Source: Rhodeus uyekii (taxonomy: Eukaryota; Chordata; Actinopteri; Cypriniformes; Acheilognathidae). From it: a stretch of DNA of 64,000 nt. The notes under the pieces were generated by a model, which worked only from the letters and a program-made list of their open reading frames with translations, did not search any database and had not been told where the DNA came from. The stretch lies in assembly GCA_037043235.1 (NCBI GenBank), contig JAWRVZ010000327.1:186001-250000 (forward strand). Direction: 5' to 3'. How positions within the stretch are numbered: position 1 is the stretch's first letter; each line of letters opens with the position of its first letter. Shown here one piece after another: positions 1 through 10,323 of the stretch. Both the position numbers and the translations under genes were made by a program.

Positions 1-236
1 ATAATACAGACCAGACAGGGATGACAACGTGACCACACCAGACTGCAAACACAAGGGCTATATATAGGGAACACATGAGGAAAGGTAACGAGCTGAGAAC
101 AGCTGACAACACTCAAGGAAAACAAGGTAACAAGGTGGGCGGGGTTGCACAATGACATGGCACAATAAAGGGGCAGTGTCAGGGCTCTGTCAACAGACAC
201 TCGAAAAGACCAAACTGGAATGACAGAGCCGTGACA
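1..236 (-). mobile_element. LTR-like fragment cut by window edge
   Basis: Read on the minus strand from 236, this begins TGTCACGGCTCTGTC, the same TGTCACGG start as the solo LTR at 49069-49600. At 237 the sequence switches to homology with the right arm of the palindrome near 16870. This suggests an insertion whose other end lies outside the window. The terminal TG and the switch are seen directly. The LTR assignment is inference, because the far end and target duplication cannot be checked. Confidence 0.35.
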
Positions 237-2477
237 CTATGTTCATCACACACGCTTTCCCAGATGAGTAAAAGCATGAACTTAGATTCCTTTAGTTGTC
301 GTCTAAAATGTCATCCAGTGGCGTAATAAAACGGTTATTTGTCAAACTACACATTTACAAACATGTAGCAAACGCACCAATTGTTCATGCATGGGTTTTC
401 TGTATTCCGTATGCATTATAACCGCTGCTTTTCTTGCATGGTGTGCCCCTTTTTTTGTGATTCAATTGTAATAGTTTTAAATCAGTTTTAAAACTGACTT
501 TCAGTGTTGATGCTTCATGTGACCCCATATGATGTTTGATTAACAAAGTTCGGGAGGAGCACGTTCAAGGATGAAAGCAATCAACTCATCATCAGCAATT
601 ACACCTCATCCTATCAGCATGAGAGGAAGCGTGTATATATAGCCATGTTTGACTCACCTACACCTCTTGACGGTTTACGGCATCCCTCCACCACCCCGAC
701 TCCTCACACTTAATCATTCCTATCAAAGTCAGGATACGGGAGGAGTGCTCCAGGTTCGGGCCAAATACTGAGCTCGGAGCCCTCTCCTCGGACAGCACGC
801 CAAATACGCATACCTTTTACTGCCCCTGAATCATTGATAAGTGTGAACTTGTGAAATCATAGATAGCTGGAAAGTTGCACTAAAATAAATATATATTTTT
901 GTCAAAAAGCCCCAACCATAAAGACTGTTACTTCAATTCTTCATTAAACTCTTAATGGATCTGGAATGGAGCTGGATCTCAAAGAGTCTTCATCTAAAAC
1001 AATACAATCCAGCAAGAAATGTGAATAGTGTCATCTAAATCTAGTGGTGTAGTACAAGAACAAAACCTTTACAAAGCCAAACTTAGAAACTTTCACAACT
1101 GCTTGTGAATGTTTTCTCTGAATTCATTAGAAAATGGCCCTTTCTTGCATGCTGTTCTCAGTAAACGGCCCTCTTGAACACACAGGGGTTTGTGTGTCCA
1201 TTATTCCTGTGTAAAGCTAGTGTTTGAGATGTATCTATAGCCTTACAAGTGTGTGGATCTGTATTGAACAACCTCTAACTGTAATTGAATTTGCAACAGT
1301 TGTAAAAAGAGTAAAACAGCCAGACTTTTCATGTTGATGGTTCATAAGATTCCAACCTCATAGACGGGTGAAAAGTTGCTCTAAAAGAAATATCAATTTA
1401 GTCAAACATTCATATAGAAAGACATTTACTTTATTTGTATTATTATTTTGTACTTTATGTATATTTTTTGTTTATATATATATGTATATGTATATGATTT
1501 ATTCCTGTATTGTTGATAGCTCTCAAAGAGTTTTAGCCTAAAAACAAAGTCCAACAAAACAAAAATCACCGGTCATCTGGAATCTTGAGAATATGACTAA
1601 TCTGGTAGAGTAAGTTCAAATAAAAAAATAAAAGAGTTGTTTAATTAATTTTGAAATGGCGTGAGACATTAGTCAAATAGTCAAAATGGATCAAACAGTA
1701 CTTGTTTGATATGAACAAAGTGATGAGTTCCAGGTGTGAGAATACACACCATGATTAGGTTTCATGAGAATTGCAAAACAACATGTTGTCCTGTGGCTGT
1801 TAAACACCTCGGGTGAATAAATCTGAAATGTAGCTTTGTCAAAAGAAAAAGTTTAGTCATACAATTCACATGTTTTCTGATGTGATCATTACAAACAGAG
1901 GATCTAAAGTTTTCAAGTGCAAACGAGTCGTGTTCATTACAGTTTGCTCGCACAGAAACAACGCTGTTCATCAGGATATTTAAAATATAATAAATAACGA
2001 CAGCAAAAGTTTTGTTTAAACGTAACAGACAACATGCAGTGCTTTAGTGATGTATACATGTTTAAACAATGGGTGTTTTTATTTTTACTTCGAATTTGGA
2101 GTGAAACGTGCTTTTATTAATTGAAACAAAAACACAAACTCAAATAAACACACACACACACACCCACACACAAACAAGCAGACACAAACAAGCAGAAACA
2201 AACAAACAAACAAACAGACACTCACACACATGCATGCACGCAAACAAAACAGACACATACAAACAAACAGACATGAAAATACAAACAGACATGCATGCAC
2301 ACAAACAAAAAACAGACACACAAACACACGCAAACAGACAGATACATACAAACAAACAAATACACACACACACACATACACATGCATGCATGCAAACAAA
2401 ACAGACAGACACACAAACAAATAAACAGACACGAAAATACAAACAGACAGACACGTGCACACATATACACACACACG

Positions 2478-2519
<42 letters not shown>

Positions 2520-3700
2520 TGCAAACAGACAAATACATACAAACAAACAAATACACACACACACACACACACACGCATGCATGCAAACAAAACAGACAGA
2601 CACACAAACAGACACGAAAATGCAAACAAAAGCAAACAATTTATGCAAAAACTGTGTTCTTGGATAGTAATTCTACACAAACCTCATAGTCATATACACG
2701 TTAAACACCCCACGGATGTGAAAAATGTAAGAGTCTACTCTGTTATATCTTTTGCTTGTTAATGGTATAAAGTGTTGTAGAAGTAAAAGGTGATGACTTA
2801 TATTCAGTATATTTTTAAAATCATAAACAGAAATGCTGTGTTTTGATGTCTAAGTGATCAAATTAGGTATGCTTAAGGATTAAAATAATGTTTTTTTCTT
2901 TCTGAAAACATTGCGTTAACTGTATGCTTTATGTTTGTAAACTTATAATGCATGTGCGGTTTTGCAGATTTGGTCTGAAGATCCGGTATATGAGTTAATG
3001 TTTCACTCAGTGGGGCCTCAAACTACTTCTATTGTATAAACATTTTTTTAAAGTGTAAGATTAAAAACGTTTGGGTAAGATGTCTGTAAAGTAGTTTAGG
3101 TAAACTTGTGATTCGTATAACGCATTTGTGAGAAAGTAATTTTACATAATATATTTTCAATTATTTTAATGTACAACAGTCTGATTAATTCTCTAATCAG
3201 AGGTTTATAACAAAACTTTATCAAATATGACTAAGTTTCCCATAGTATTAAATAACTAAATGTTAACACTAACATTTTAGTATAAAATCTGAAGATAAAT
3301 CAAAACAGTATAAAAACATTTTCCATCACTATGAGATAAGAGCTAAGAGGAACCTTTATTTAATATACGGATTACAATCTTAAATAGCTTTTGTTTTTTC
3401 AGTTTAAACACACAAGTTCTGATCACAGAGGTGTCGACTTACAACATGCTTTTGTTTTTTTGACTCAGTTGAAAACGGATGCAATTAATTTGAAGCATAA
3501 TAAAGTACAGGAAAATATATATTTATACTAATTTACAAGACATTAGATAGTTTGAACAGTTTTTCAACATTTTAAATGTTTAAATCAGCATTTTCCATAT
3601 TACTCAGATATTTTATAGTGAAGTGAATGAAGAATTAATTATTTTATTGGAATGATGAACAAGCCATCATTTTTTAAGTCTTTCAGGAGAACTGGTGTGT
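237..3700 (+). repeat. Diverged copy of the palindrome-1 arm
   Basis: Blocks align in order with the right arm of the 12-19 kb palindrome: 237-280 with ~16870, 960-1190 with 16900-17130, 1690-1980 with 17290-17580, 2080-2130 with ~17690, 2640-2700 with ~17875, 2760-2850 with 18080-18170, and 3040-3170 with 18370-18470. Divergence is clearly higher than between the two palindrome arms. A block at about 540-950 has no counterpart in the arm and looks inserted. No long reading frame is shared, so the unit appears non-coding. Confidence 0.75.
2145..2640. repeat. CA-rich compound microsatellite
   Basis: This is an interrupted (CA)n/(CAAA)n/(CAGA)n tract. It sits where the arm copies carry a shorter CA-rich stretch (13590-13725 and 17700-17850), so it is an expanded version of a feature of the repeat family. 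The long frames through it on both strands are low-complexity and not genes. Confidence 0.9.
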
Positions 3701-4433
3701 GCTGCATGACTGTTAACAAACATGCCATCAGACCCTCAACTGCATCACAGTGGGAGATGGATAGTAGATAAACTAGAGATCGGATATCTAGGCCCAGATC
3801 ATGCTAAAATGTAAGCAGTCTTTTCTTCTTCTGCTAGGTAAAACACAGAGTCGTCTTCTTTGCTCAGCATGATATAAGATAGGACTGAGTTCATACCACA
3901 ACTCTCTGCCTTCGATTTTTAGATCAAACAGCGCAGATTTTGACACCTGTGTGTTAACACCTTAAAACTTGCTTGGGCTACTCGCCCCCCCAGAAAATCA
4001 AAGAAGCAACCATGACCCCCAACGGCTTTACCCCTACCAGACTGAATGGAGCCAGATGACAGGAGAGGGCCAGCAGAAGACAGGAGAGGACCAGCACCAT
4101 TTCAATGGCACTCTGGTTAAGATCCATCCATCATCATATATCAAACCATAAAATCAACTGTACCTTTATTTGATTGACACTCTGACTTGCCTGTCTGTGA
4201 CGCTAAGTTGTAAATCTAACCATAAAAACCTTTGACAGTCAGCGAGCAACCAATCAGGGCCAACAACACGCACACATTTAACCCCTAAACACCTGTCTGT
4301 CAAACATTCACAGGACAGTTTGAGTGGCAGGTGGACAGCCGGACACAGGGTACAGCCATAAATTACACCCATAAATCACACCATAAATTAGGCCATAAAT
4401 CATCTTTGAGACATAGTGCATTATATAACTACT
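3701..4433. other. No gene recognised
   Basis: AT-rich sequence up to ~3960, then about 200 bases of more mixed composition. Short frames only. I see no repeat family that I can name. Confidence 0.5.
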
Positions 4434-6664
4434 CATATTGTCCAGTCCTGCTCCTTCCTGTGCTGTCAGAACACTTATGAGCACCTGACGAAACTCATTG
4501 CCAAAAGAGGTGAGCCAGAGTCCCGTTCCCCTCGCTGTCCCAGCCAGCTTCTTGGTGATCTGCAGTAGAGGACAGGAAACATGCATACCGTATTTATTTG
4601 AGTATATCGCGCACACGTGTATAACGCGCACCCCTAATTTTCGATTAAAAATCGGTATAAAATTTTGCTTCACACCAAGCATTGTAATTGACAAAGAAAA
4701 CGTTGTTGAACACGTGCAGCCATGATAAAAAACATTTATTTATTGTATAACATATACTTATATAACATATATAACATATATAACATATATTTATTGACAA
4801 CATAAACTAATGAACACAATACCGAAATAGAATTATCTTCTGTGCCGTCCATTTTATTGCTAATGCCTGTCTTCACCGTAACGTGTGGGCGAGGAAATGA
4901 AGCGGCGAGGGGACGTTTTTTTTTTTCTTCTTCGCCCTCGCGTACAGTGAGAGGCTGCAGCCTGTAAAATGCGCAGCGCAAACTCACAATTCGCCGGCGC
5001 CCTCAAAGGACCGGCCGTCAAAACAAACCCCAGCCCAGCCCTCGTGTATAACGCGCATCCATAACTTTGATTTATTTTTTTGGTAGAAAATTTTGCATGT
5101 TATACTCGAATAAATAGGGTATATAATGAAACATCACATCATGTAGAATATGATACTCATCCTCTGATAAAAATATAAATAAATTAAACAACATCAATTA
5201 AATGCTAACCTTTTTAGTGGAATCCATCTTCAGGATTGACCCATACGTAGATGTTATCTTTGCATGGACTTCATCAAGCCTTGTCAGGATGTCTTGGCTG
5301 TATACAGTGAGCAGCCACTTACAGCTGGGCACCACTGTAGGCTCTGGGGGCTCCTGAAATTGTATGGGCAACACCCCGGGTCGGTTGATGAAGTCCATGC
5401 ATTGGGTGGTGTACCGGGCCAGACGCAAGAGCCACTCCTCACTATGGTTCTCACAGAGCTGTTTGATCACCCGCGTGGGACTGTTGCCTAGGCCACGCTC
5501 ACGCAGGAGCCGAATGACCCTCATATCACAGGCATACCTTAGGAAAAGCAAAATCCACACATTCATATATTTTACATATTTAATTAGTGAAGTACTTGCA
5601 AAAGTATGTGACGATGGGCTATCAACTGAACGTGTAATGAAAAAGCGTACATACTTCTGCGTGAGGATGACCCGAAACTCAGACCGATGGCCCAGATCCA
5701 GCTGTTGCAGAACGGTCTTACTCCAGGACACATGCGAGGCTTTGCATTTGGTACAGACGAGGGTTTCTGTGACCATATTGTACATCCTGTCGATGTCCAA
5801 AACCTGCTGTGCCCATTTGTGCAGGCCCGCTCCTGTCAGCTGATGCTGTCCGCAGGTAGGATTGGGACAGAGAACCTTGACCCTCCACAGCTTGTAAGGC
5901 ATCCACAGCAAAAGAGAGTGACAAAAAAATCTGTCTGGAGCTGGAGCCTGATTGTACGTAAGTGCTGGCTGTGGTGGGTGATACCATAGCTGTAGGTTCT
6001 GGTAGCTGTAGCTCTGGTTTTCCTTAGGCCCCATTTTAAAGAGCCTGCTGGCAATCCACCTGTGGTCTTCCACTGGCAGGGTCTCTGACCACAAGCGATG
6101 GAGTTTAACCGCAGTTGGGGCTTGCAGCAATGAACCTGAAGGAGCCGTCTGTGAAGAACAAAGACAAAACATCTAGCAAGGGTATTTAATAAATGATTTC
6201 TATTCAAGACTACCCTCAAGTAAAATTATTATACTAGTTATGGTAAATACTCAAATCACCTAATTACTGTTGGTATAACAGTAATTATTGCTACAATAAA
6301 ACTGGTAATGCTGTATGTGATATTAGTGAGTTGTGGCAGTTAACATGCAAATTTAATTACTTTTTAAGACCAATAGAATTTGAAATTATTTACCAAGTCA
6401 CTGCTGCAAGACTCTGCAGGACTGCTAACAGCCGCAGTGGTGCTGGGGACAGAGGCTGGAACTCTGGGGTTTTGTGTCTGTAACAATCATGCACAGAAAC
6501 ATTATACATTTTGCATCTATAAAAAGAGAAACATGGAATGCCATGTGGATTAATGTCAGTACTTACAGAGACAGTGCTGCTTGGTATAGCGGCACTGGAC
6601 AATGCTGCGCTGGGCTGGACATCATCCTGAGATGATCTCCGAGCCACACTTAGATTAGGCTTTG
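4434..6664 (-). CDS. Partial five-exon zinc-ribbon protein gene (DUF6729-like family)
   Basis: Five exons on the minus strand stay in frame across GT-AG introns: 6567-6664, 6394-6477, 5655-6148, 5210-5537 and 4434-4559. The first two encode Ser/Pro-rich sequence. The third carries an LWYHPPQPALTYNQAPAPDR stretch and a likely zinc ribbon (CPNPTC, then CTKC about 40 residues on). Exon 4 ends exactly at a codon (...MDSTKK) and exon 5 resumes ITKKLAGTARGTG after a good acceptor (polypyrimidine tract then CTGCAG). The 117-bp intron 5538-5654 is open in frame, so the unspliced sequence reads through it. The largest intron contains a pogo-like MITE. It resembles a multicopy fish protein family I associate with DUF6729; that name is from memory and its function is unknown to me. 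The start lies upstream and the usual C-terminal part is missing, so this is a fragment or pseudogene unless more exons lie elsewhere. Confidence 0.65.
4588..5119. mobile_element. pogo-like MITE with TA target duplication
   Basis: The left end reads CCGTATTTATTTGAGTATA and the right end is its degraded reverse complement (TATACTCGAATAAATAGGG), both flanked by TA. Both ends match the 818-bp element at 59190-60007, which retains a piece of transposase-like coding sequence. It lies inside the last intron of the 4434-6664 gene model. Confidence 0.75.
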
Positions 6665-6680
6665 CTGTAGCAATGTGGGA

Positions 6681-7146
6681 CCTGCGGCAGTGGAAGTTAG
6701 AGAGAGCTCGCTCCTGCGGGAGCGTCACTGCTGCGGCAGTGGGAGTTAGAGAGAGCTTGCTCCTGCGGGAGCGTCACTGCTGCGGCAGTGGAAGTTAGAG
6801 AGAGCTTGCTCCTGCGGGAGCGTCACTGCTGCGGCAGTGGGAGTTAGAGAGAGCTTGCTCCTGCGGGAGCGTCACTGCTGCGGCAGTGGAAGTTAGAGAG
6901 AGCTTGCTCCTGCGGGAGCGTCACTGCTGCGGCAGTGGAAGTTAGAGAGAGCTTGCTCCTGCGGGAGCATCACTGCTGCGGCAGTGGAAGTTAGAGAGAG
7001 CTTGCTCCTGCGGGAGCGTTACTGCTGCGCCAGTGGAAGTTTTAGAGAGAGCTTGCTCCTGCGGGAGCGTCACTGCTGCGGCAGTGGATAGTTTGAGAAG
7101 CCTTGCTCCTGCGGGAGCGTCACTGCTCTGCGGCAGTGGATAGTCT
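6681..7146 (+). repeat. Hairpin minisatellite, two TGCG-loop stems per ~57-bp unit
   Basis: About nine units of ~57 bp, each with two short perfect inverted repeats, CACTGC-TGCG-GCAGTG and GCTCC-TGCG-GGAGC, joined by a GTTAGAGAGAGCTT-type linker. On the plus strand each would be an RNA stem with a C(UGCG)G loop, a member of the UNCG tetraloop class. The array ends about 15 bases from the first splice acceptor of the minus-strand gene, so it may lie in that gene's upstream intron. Late units drift, for example TGCGCCAG near 7025. Confidence 0.9.
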
Positions 7147-9190
7147 GAGAAGGGGTGAAGAAAGATTTAGTTTGGGAAAGGAAATTAGGAGGAAAAGAAG
7201 CCGTGCAGAGGCAGCCTCGCGCTTAGGTCGGCCCCTGGGGCTTGGGAAGGAACGGAAAGATTAGAAAGGGGGATAGTTTGGGGAAAGAGGTGGGGAGTCT
7301 GGGCCTGCAACGCTAACGGAGGCAGCCTCACGCTAGGATTAGATGGGGGGGGGGCTGCAGGCCAGACGTAAGGGAGAGGGTTAGGAATGGGTATGAATTG
7401 ATGAGAGTGTGCAGTGTCAGTGAGTGACGGGAGTGTCAGTGCTGCGGCAATGGAAGTAGTGGCCATGAAGTTGTAAGTGGGGAGGAGCTGATGCTTAAAC
7501 GGAAGACCTTGTTTGATGTGCAATCTGTTTGATCTGATGTGGCTCTTGAAGCTTCTGAAGACCAGCAGCGCAATGCTTGTATTTGCTGTTGGGAAAGGCC
7601 TTTGCGCAGCCGTGGTTGCTGCACCTATGCGAAATGAATGGCTGGATAAATGGTCTGTTGGGAATCTGGTTTGGGTAGTGTAGCTTTAAGAAGTTTGGAA
7701 CCAGAACTTGTAATGGGGTGGAATCATCTATAGAGAGTGGGACGGATGGGAGTTTAGCCTGCGAGTTTCTGAAATGAAAGTAGGCTGAGTGGATGTGATG
7801 GTGAGTTATGAGCATCTGAGGAAACCAAGCTAGTATGAACATGGCTTCACTGCTGCGGCAGTGGGAAAATTCCCCTTTGGCTGACTCCTGCGGGAGTGTG
7901 GGGGAACATCATTGCTGCGGCAATGGAGGCGGTAGTGGAATAATTTCCATTTGAACTGAACTCATGCGGGAGTGTGGAGGTGCATCACTACTGCGGAAAT
8001 GGAGAACTTCCTCTGAACTAATCGCGTGTTGGATGATGGAGATTGTCTATTTCCTCGACTTCTGTTGTCTCTTGTGGTGGTGAAAGCCATTTCTGGAGAG
8101 ACTGATTTGATCGAATGAAGCTTCCGATGACCTGCGGCCCAGTGCTTGGATCTGCTGGTTTTGGGACACAACATGTGGTGGGGTGATTTAAGTCTTCTGT
8201 GAAGAGTGGGTCGGATGGGAGTTTGGCCTGATCTCTCAAATGAAGGTTGGCTACGAAGGATTGTTGCTGTTGGAGTAAGAAAAGCCTTATGGTTTGGTCT
8301 CTCTTACTTTCGTTGTGCAGCGCTGACGAGTCAGAATATGGATGGATTTGGATTAAGGTTGGATGTGATGGAATCAGAGGAACTGGAATCTATATGGCTC
8401 GACCATGGCGTTGAGTGGTCGGACGACATTTGGGTGGAATCCTTGGCGGAGAGTAGGGATACGGATTTCCAACATGATTGGTTGTCTGGTTTCTGAGCTG
8501 GTGGGTTCCGTTCTTGATATACCTTTGATGAGCAGAGGATTAGGTTTCGGCAGTGAGAAGTAGATTTCACCTAGGTAACCCATGGTGAAGCTGACTTGGA
8601 AGTTCTTGGTGTTATTGGAATGCAATACGAGTCGGTGGTAGTGGGTAGAGACCATGTGGAGCAGACCACATGTGGAGTGGAAAGTCTTGAACTTTTCCAC
8701 TCCACATGTAATCTTCCAAGGGAGTGGTTTGAAGCGAAAAGCTTGAAGAATGGACGTTTAGCATCGATAAATATCAACTCTGAATATTGATATACTGGTT
8801 GGGAATAGGTCCACCTCTGGTGGCAGCAGCCTTAACTTCAGTTGGGATTTGTGTTCAACTGTTGTTGGCGACAGAGGTGGTTCCAAGCAGCAGTGTTTGT
8901 GGAATGGCATAGCAGAGAACAGGATGAAAGGAGAATTAGCATGGTGGAGAGAATTAGGTGGAAAAAGGCCAGGGGCGAAGCCACTTGCGGAGGCAGCCTC
9001 ACGCTTGGGTTGACACTTGGAGCCCGGAGAGAGACAGAAAGGGTAGAAAGGGAAGATAAGACGGTGTCTGGGCCTGTGCCGCCAGCCTCACGCTAGAATC
9101 GGAAGGCCGGGCTGCAGGCCAAACATAGGGGAAAGTTTAGGTACGTGCTGCCGCTGGCGGAGGCAAGCTCGCACTTAAAGGGCGGCGTTT
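7147..9190. repeat. GC-rich mosaic of degenerate direct repeats
   Basis: Internal duplications are visible. 7150-7390 resembles 8930-9170 (shared GGAGGCAGCCTCACGCT and GGGCTGCAGGCC motifs). 7510-7770 resembles 8090-8240 (shared GGATGGGAGTTTGGCCTG). Three further TGCG hairpins lie at 7848-7925. Several frames of 60-115 codons exist on both strands but none resembles a known protein, and the duplicated parts are not frame-conserved. I regard the region as non-coding repeat DNA between the truncated DIRS element and the hairpin minisatellite. Confidence 0.6.
7848..7925 (+). other. Three TGCG-loop hairpins with compensatory stem changes
   Basis: CACTGC-TGCG-GCAGTG (7848-7863), ACTCC-TGCG-GGAGT (7884-7897) and CATTGC-TGCG-GCAATG (7910-7925). 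Compared with the minisatellite stems, the second swaps an outer G:C pair for A:T and the third swaps an inner C:G for T:A. In both cases the two sides change together and the loop is unchanged. Confidence 0.8.
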
Positions 9191-9194
9191 GTCG

Positions 9195-10256
9195 CTAGAT
9201 GCTGGCATGTGAGGTGACTAACTGGCCTAGCTTGATATTCTGGACTGTGGACAGAACAGTAGCAATGCGCACGGGGGAGAGCCGTGCGGACATTGACGTC
9301 GAGTCCCATACAACGCCTAGGAAGGACGTCTTCTGAACAGGAGAGAGGACGCTCTTCTTGGCATTGAGCCTCAGCCCTAGCTCCTTCATGTGCGCGAGGA
9401 CAACATCTCGATGTTGAACCGCTAATTCTCGTGACTGAGCTAGAATCAACCAATCGTCGATGTAGTTCAGTACACGGATGCCAATGGACCGCAGCGGGGC
9501 TAGCGCTGCGTCCATGCATTTGGTGAAGGTGCGAGGGGATAACGCTAGGCCGAATGGAAGTACTCGATACTGGTAAGCCTTGCCCCCAAAGGCGAACCTG
9601 AGAAACTTCCGATGTTGAGGAAGGATGGAGATATGGAAGTAAGCGTCCTTGAGATCTATTGTGACAAACCAGTCCTCGGACTTGATTTGCGACACGATCT
9701 GATTTAATGTCAACATCTTGAATTTCAATCGCCTGACTGTTTTGTTCAACAGGCGAAGGTCTAGAATAGGACGCATACCCCCACCCTTCTTCGGAACAAT
9801 GAAGTAACGGCTGTAAAAGCCTGAACCTATGGCTGAGAGAGGTACATACTCTATGGCCTCTTTCCTCAGCAGTGATTCGACTTCTTGTTCCAAAACCAGA
9901 GCCTGCCCAGGGTCTACCACCGTCGAAAGAACCCCCGCGAATTTGGGAGGGCTCGACCGAAATTGGATGGTATAACCTAAGTGAATGGTGCGCAGGACCC
10001 ATTGAGAAATGCCTGGCAGACGTGCCCACGCTACCAGAAACTCCTCTAGGGGTACCAGTCTCTCGAGACCAGCCTCTGGAATTTGGGTTTCCACCCCAGG
10101 CCCCGGGAAACTGCCCGAGAGAACCTGGAGTGGATGCTCTAGGACCCTCCTTGGAGGGGGTGATCTGCCCAGCGCACCCTGCCGGGGTGACGACTGGGAC
10201 AGACTCCCTAACCCCTGCTTGGTCTGGCTCCCTCGGGATACCAGATCCGCAGGCAT
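9195..10256 (-). CDS. DIRS1-like reverse transcriptase, truncated
   Basis: A 353-codon frame. The reverse transcriptase core is clear: YFIVPKKGGGMRPILDLRLL at about 151-170, the first catalytic aspartate in DLKDAYF (D201), LPFGLALSPRTF at 233-244, and YIDDW with the catalytic pair at about 267-268. The YIDDW variant and the -FGLALSPRTF- segment are typical of DIRS-type enzymes rather than Ty3 or LINE enzymes. It would copy the element's RNA into DNA. The frame stops soon after GQLVTSHASI, where element homology ends, so the RNase H part and all downstream enzymes are lost. The catalytic residues present look intact, but the protein is incomplete and probably non-functional. Confidence 0.85.
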   Translation of the reverse strand: MPADLVSRGSQTKQGLGSLSQSSPRQGALGRSPPPRRVLEHPLQVLSGSFPGPGVETQIPEAGLERLVPLEEFLVAWARLPGISQWVLRTIHLGYTIQFRSSPPKFAGVLSTVVDPGQALVLEQEVESLLRKEAIEYVPLSAIGSGFYSRYFIVPKKGGGMRPILDLRLLNKTVRRLKFKMLTLNQIVSQIKSEDWFVTIDLKDAYFHISILPQHRKFLRFAFGGKAYQYRVLPFGLALSPRTFTKCMDAALAPLRSIGIRVLNYIDDWLILAQSRELAVQHRDVVLAHMKELGLRLNAKKSVLSPVQKTSFLGVVWDSTSMSARLSPVRIATVLSTVQNIKLGQLVTSHASI

Positions 10257-10323
10257 GCCTGCAGGGCGTTGGTCTGATGGTAAACCAACGAGGGGCTCCC
10301 TGCGAGGCCAGACACCGTAGTTG

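Noticed and set aside
2085..2762. Overlapping long frames rich in Cys/Val or Thr/His
   Set aside because: They are translations of a CA-rich microsatellite on both strands.
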